Of a stretch of 64,000 nucleotides of DNA, positions 63,802 through 64,000 are shown piece by piece. The stretch lies in NCBI GenBank assembly GCA_023228295.1, contig JALOBP010000004.1, positions 1 through 64,000 on the forward strand, in the 5' to 3' direction. The notes under the pieces were generated by a model. That model was not told the DNA's origin. It did no database searches and saw nothing but the letters and a program-made list of their open reading frames with translations. Made by a program: the position numbers and the translations under genes. Within the stretch, counting starts at the first letter, position 1. Each line of letters starts with the position of its first letter. The DNA comes from Methanoregula sp. (GTDB lineage Archaea; Halobacteriota; Methanomicrobia; Methanomicrobiales; Methanospirillaceae).

Positions 63802-64000
63802 TTATTTTGTCACTTCCACCGGATCGATGGTCGCATCGATCAGGCAATTGAAGGATACGGTATCCAGCCACCCGGCCTTCTCAAACATATGCATAAAGCA
63901 GACGCCGATTATCGCAGCACCCGGATGTTTTCCGATTACATCTTTCACCTGCTCCGCTTTCACCGGCACATTGGGCATCGAGAGCCCACCCATGACAACA
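63802..64000 (-). CDS. DUF2124-family protein, C-terminal part (cut by window edge)
   Basis: The visible 63-66 codons read MGGLSMPNVPVKAEQVKDVI, then IIGVCFMHMFEKAGW and LIDATIDPVEVTK. This matches the end of DUF2124 proteins conserved in methanogens, as I recall the family. The ATG at 63993 is probably internal, since family members are about 150 residues long and the frame is open to the window edge. Function unknown. Confidence 0.65.
   Translation of the reverse strand, partial: VVMGGLSMPNVPVKAEQVKDVIGKHPGAAIIGVCFMHMFEKAGWLDTVSFNCLIDATIDPVEVTK

Noticed and set aside
1..64000. CRISPR arrays, IS elements, integrases or a prophage
   Set aside because: No regularly spaced short repeats with unique spacers and no transposase, integrase or phage structural motifs were seen in any frame.

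Overview
The window is archaeal and reads as a hydrogenotrophic methanogen of the Methanomicrobiales, most like the Methanoregula/Methanosphaerula group. Evidence: an archaeal 16S rRNA 5' end, coenzyme F420 biosynthesis genes (cofC, cofE, cofG), RNA polymerase subunits D, K and N among archaeal ribosomal protein genes, an isopentenyl-phosphate-kinase (archaeal mevalonate) pathway, archaeal TATA boxes, and many exported proteins with PGF-pre-PGF-like C-termini. The genus is an inference from gene content only. No insertion sequence, integrase, CRISPR array or complete prophage was seen.

Layout. 1-770: the 5' end of a 16S rRNA gene on the minus strand and three TATA-box promoter units spaced exactly 146 bp apart. 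0.8-6.7 kb: accessory genes (two paralogous 167-residue unknowns, GNAT acetyltransferases, a hydrolase-like chimera, an HxlR regulator with an aldo/keto reductase). 6.7-11.6 kb: minus-strand chromosome-structure operon (coiled-coil protein, SMC, ScpA). 11.9-15.6 kb: plus-strand one-carbon/cofactor operon glyA-folD-dihydropteroate-synthase-like-cofE. 15.7-25.2 kb: a truncated transporter, a stress protein, a frameshifted lipoprotein gene, two related sensor kinases, cofC, a polyprenol-kinase-like protein, a NapH-like ferredoxin and a large repeat-bearing surface protein. 25.5-35.2 kb: cofG-purC, thioredoxin-reductase-like and DNA-repair genes, a UbiB-type kinase, an exported lipoprotein pair, a DNA methyltransferase divergent from a SagB-type oxidoreductase, and a UbiA prenyltransferase. 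35.3-36.6 kb: a graveyard of decayed genes. 36.6-44 kb: a zinc hydrolase, a hairpin-rich non-coding stretch, then a six-gene PadR-controlled envelope/ABC-transport operon and a CDF transporter. 44.4-46.3 kb: a second surface protein. 46.6-60.2 kb: the large archaeal translation/transcription/isoprenoid superoperon on the minus strand, read from tRNA-Ser to gltX. 60.2-64 kb: GNAT protein, MFS transporter, a repeat-rich non-coding region and the C-terminal part of a DUF2124 protein cut by the window edge.

How the genes work together. The superoperon joins ribosomal proteins uS13, uS4, uS11, eL18, uL13, uS9 and uS2 with RNAP subunits D, N and K, enolase, and the later mevalonate pathway steps (mevalonate kinase, IPK, Fni, prenyl synthase) that feed archaeal lipids; UbiA and the polyprenol-kinase-like gene elsewhere would use such prenyl products. 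The glyA-cofE operon links serine/glycine C1 transfer, pterin carrier synthesis and F420 tailoring, and cofC and cofG supply other F420 steps. The PadR operon (PadR, HAAS/DUF1700 membrane protein, toastrack-like membrane protein, CARDB-like exported protein, FtsX/MacB permease, LolD-type ATPase), with two inverted repeats upstream, is the best candidate here for a little-described coherent system, probably envelope-stress-related export.
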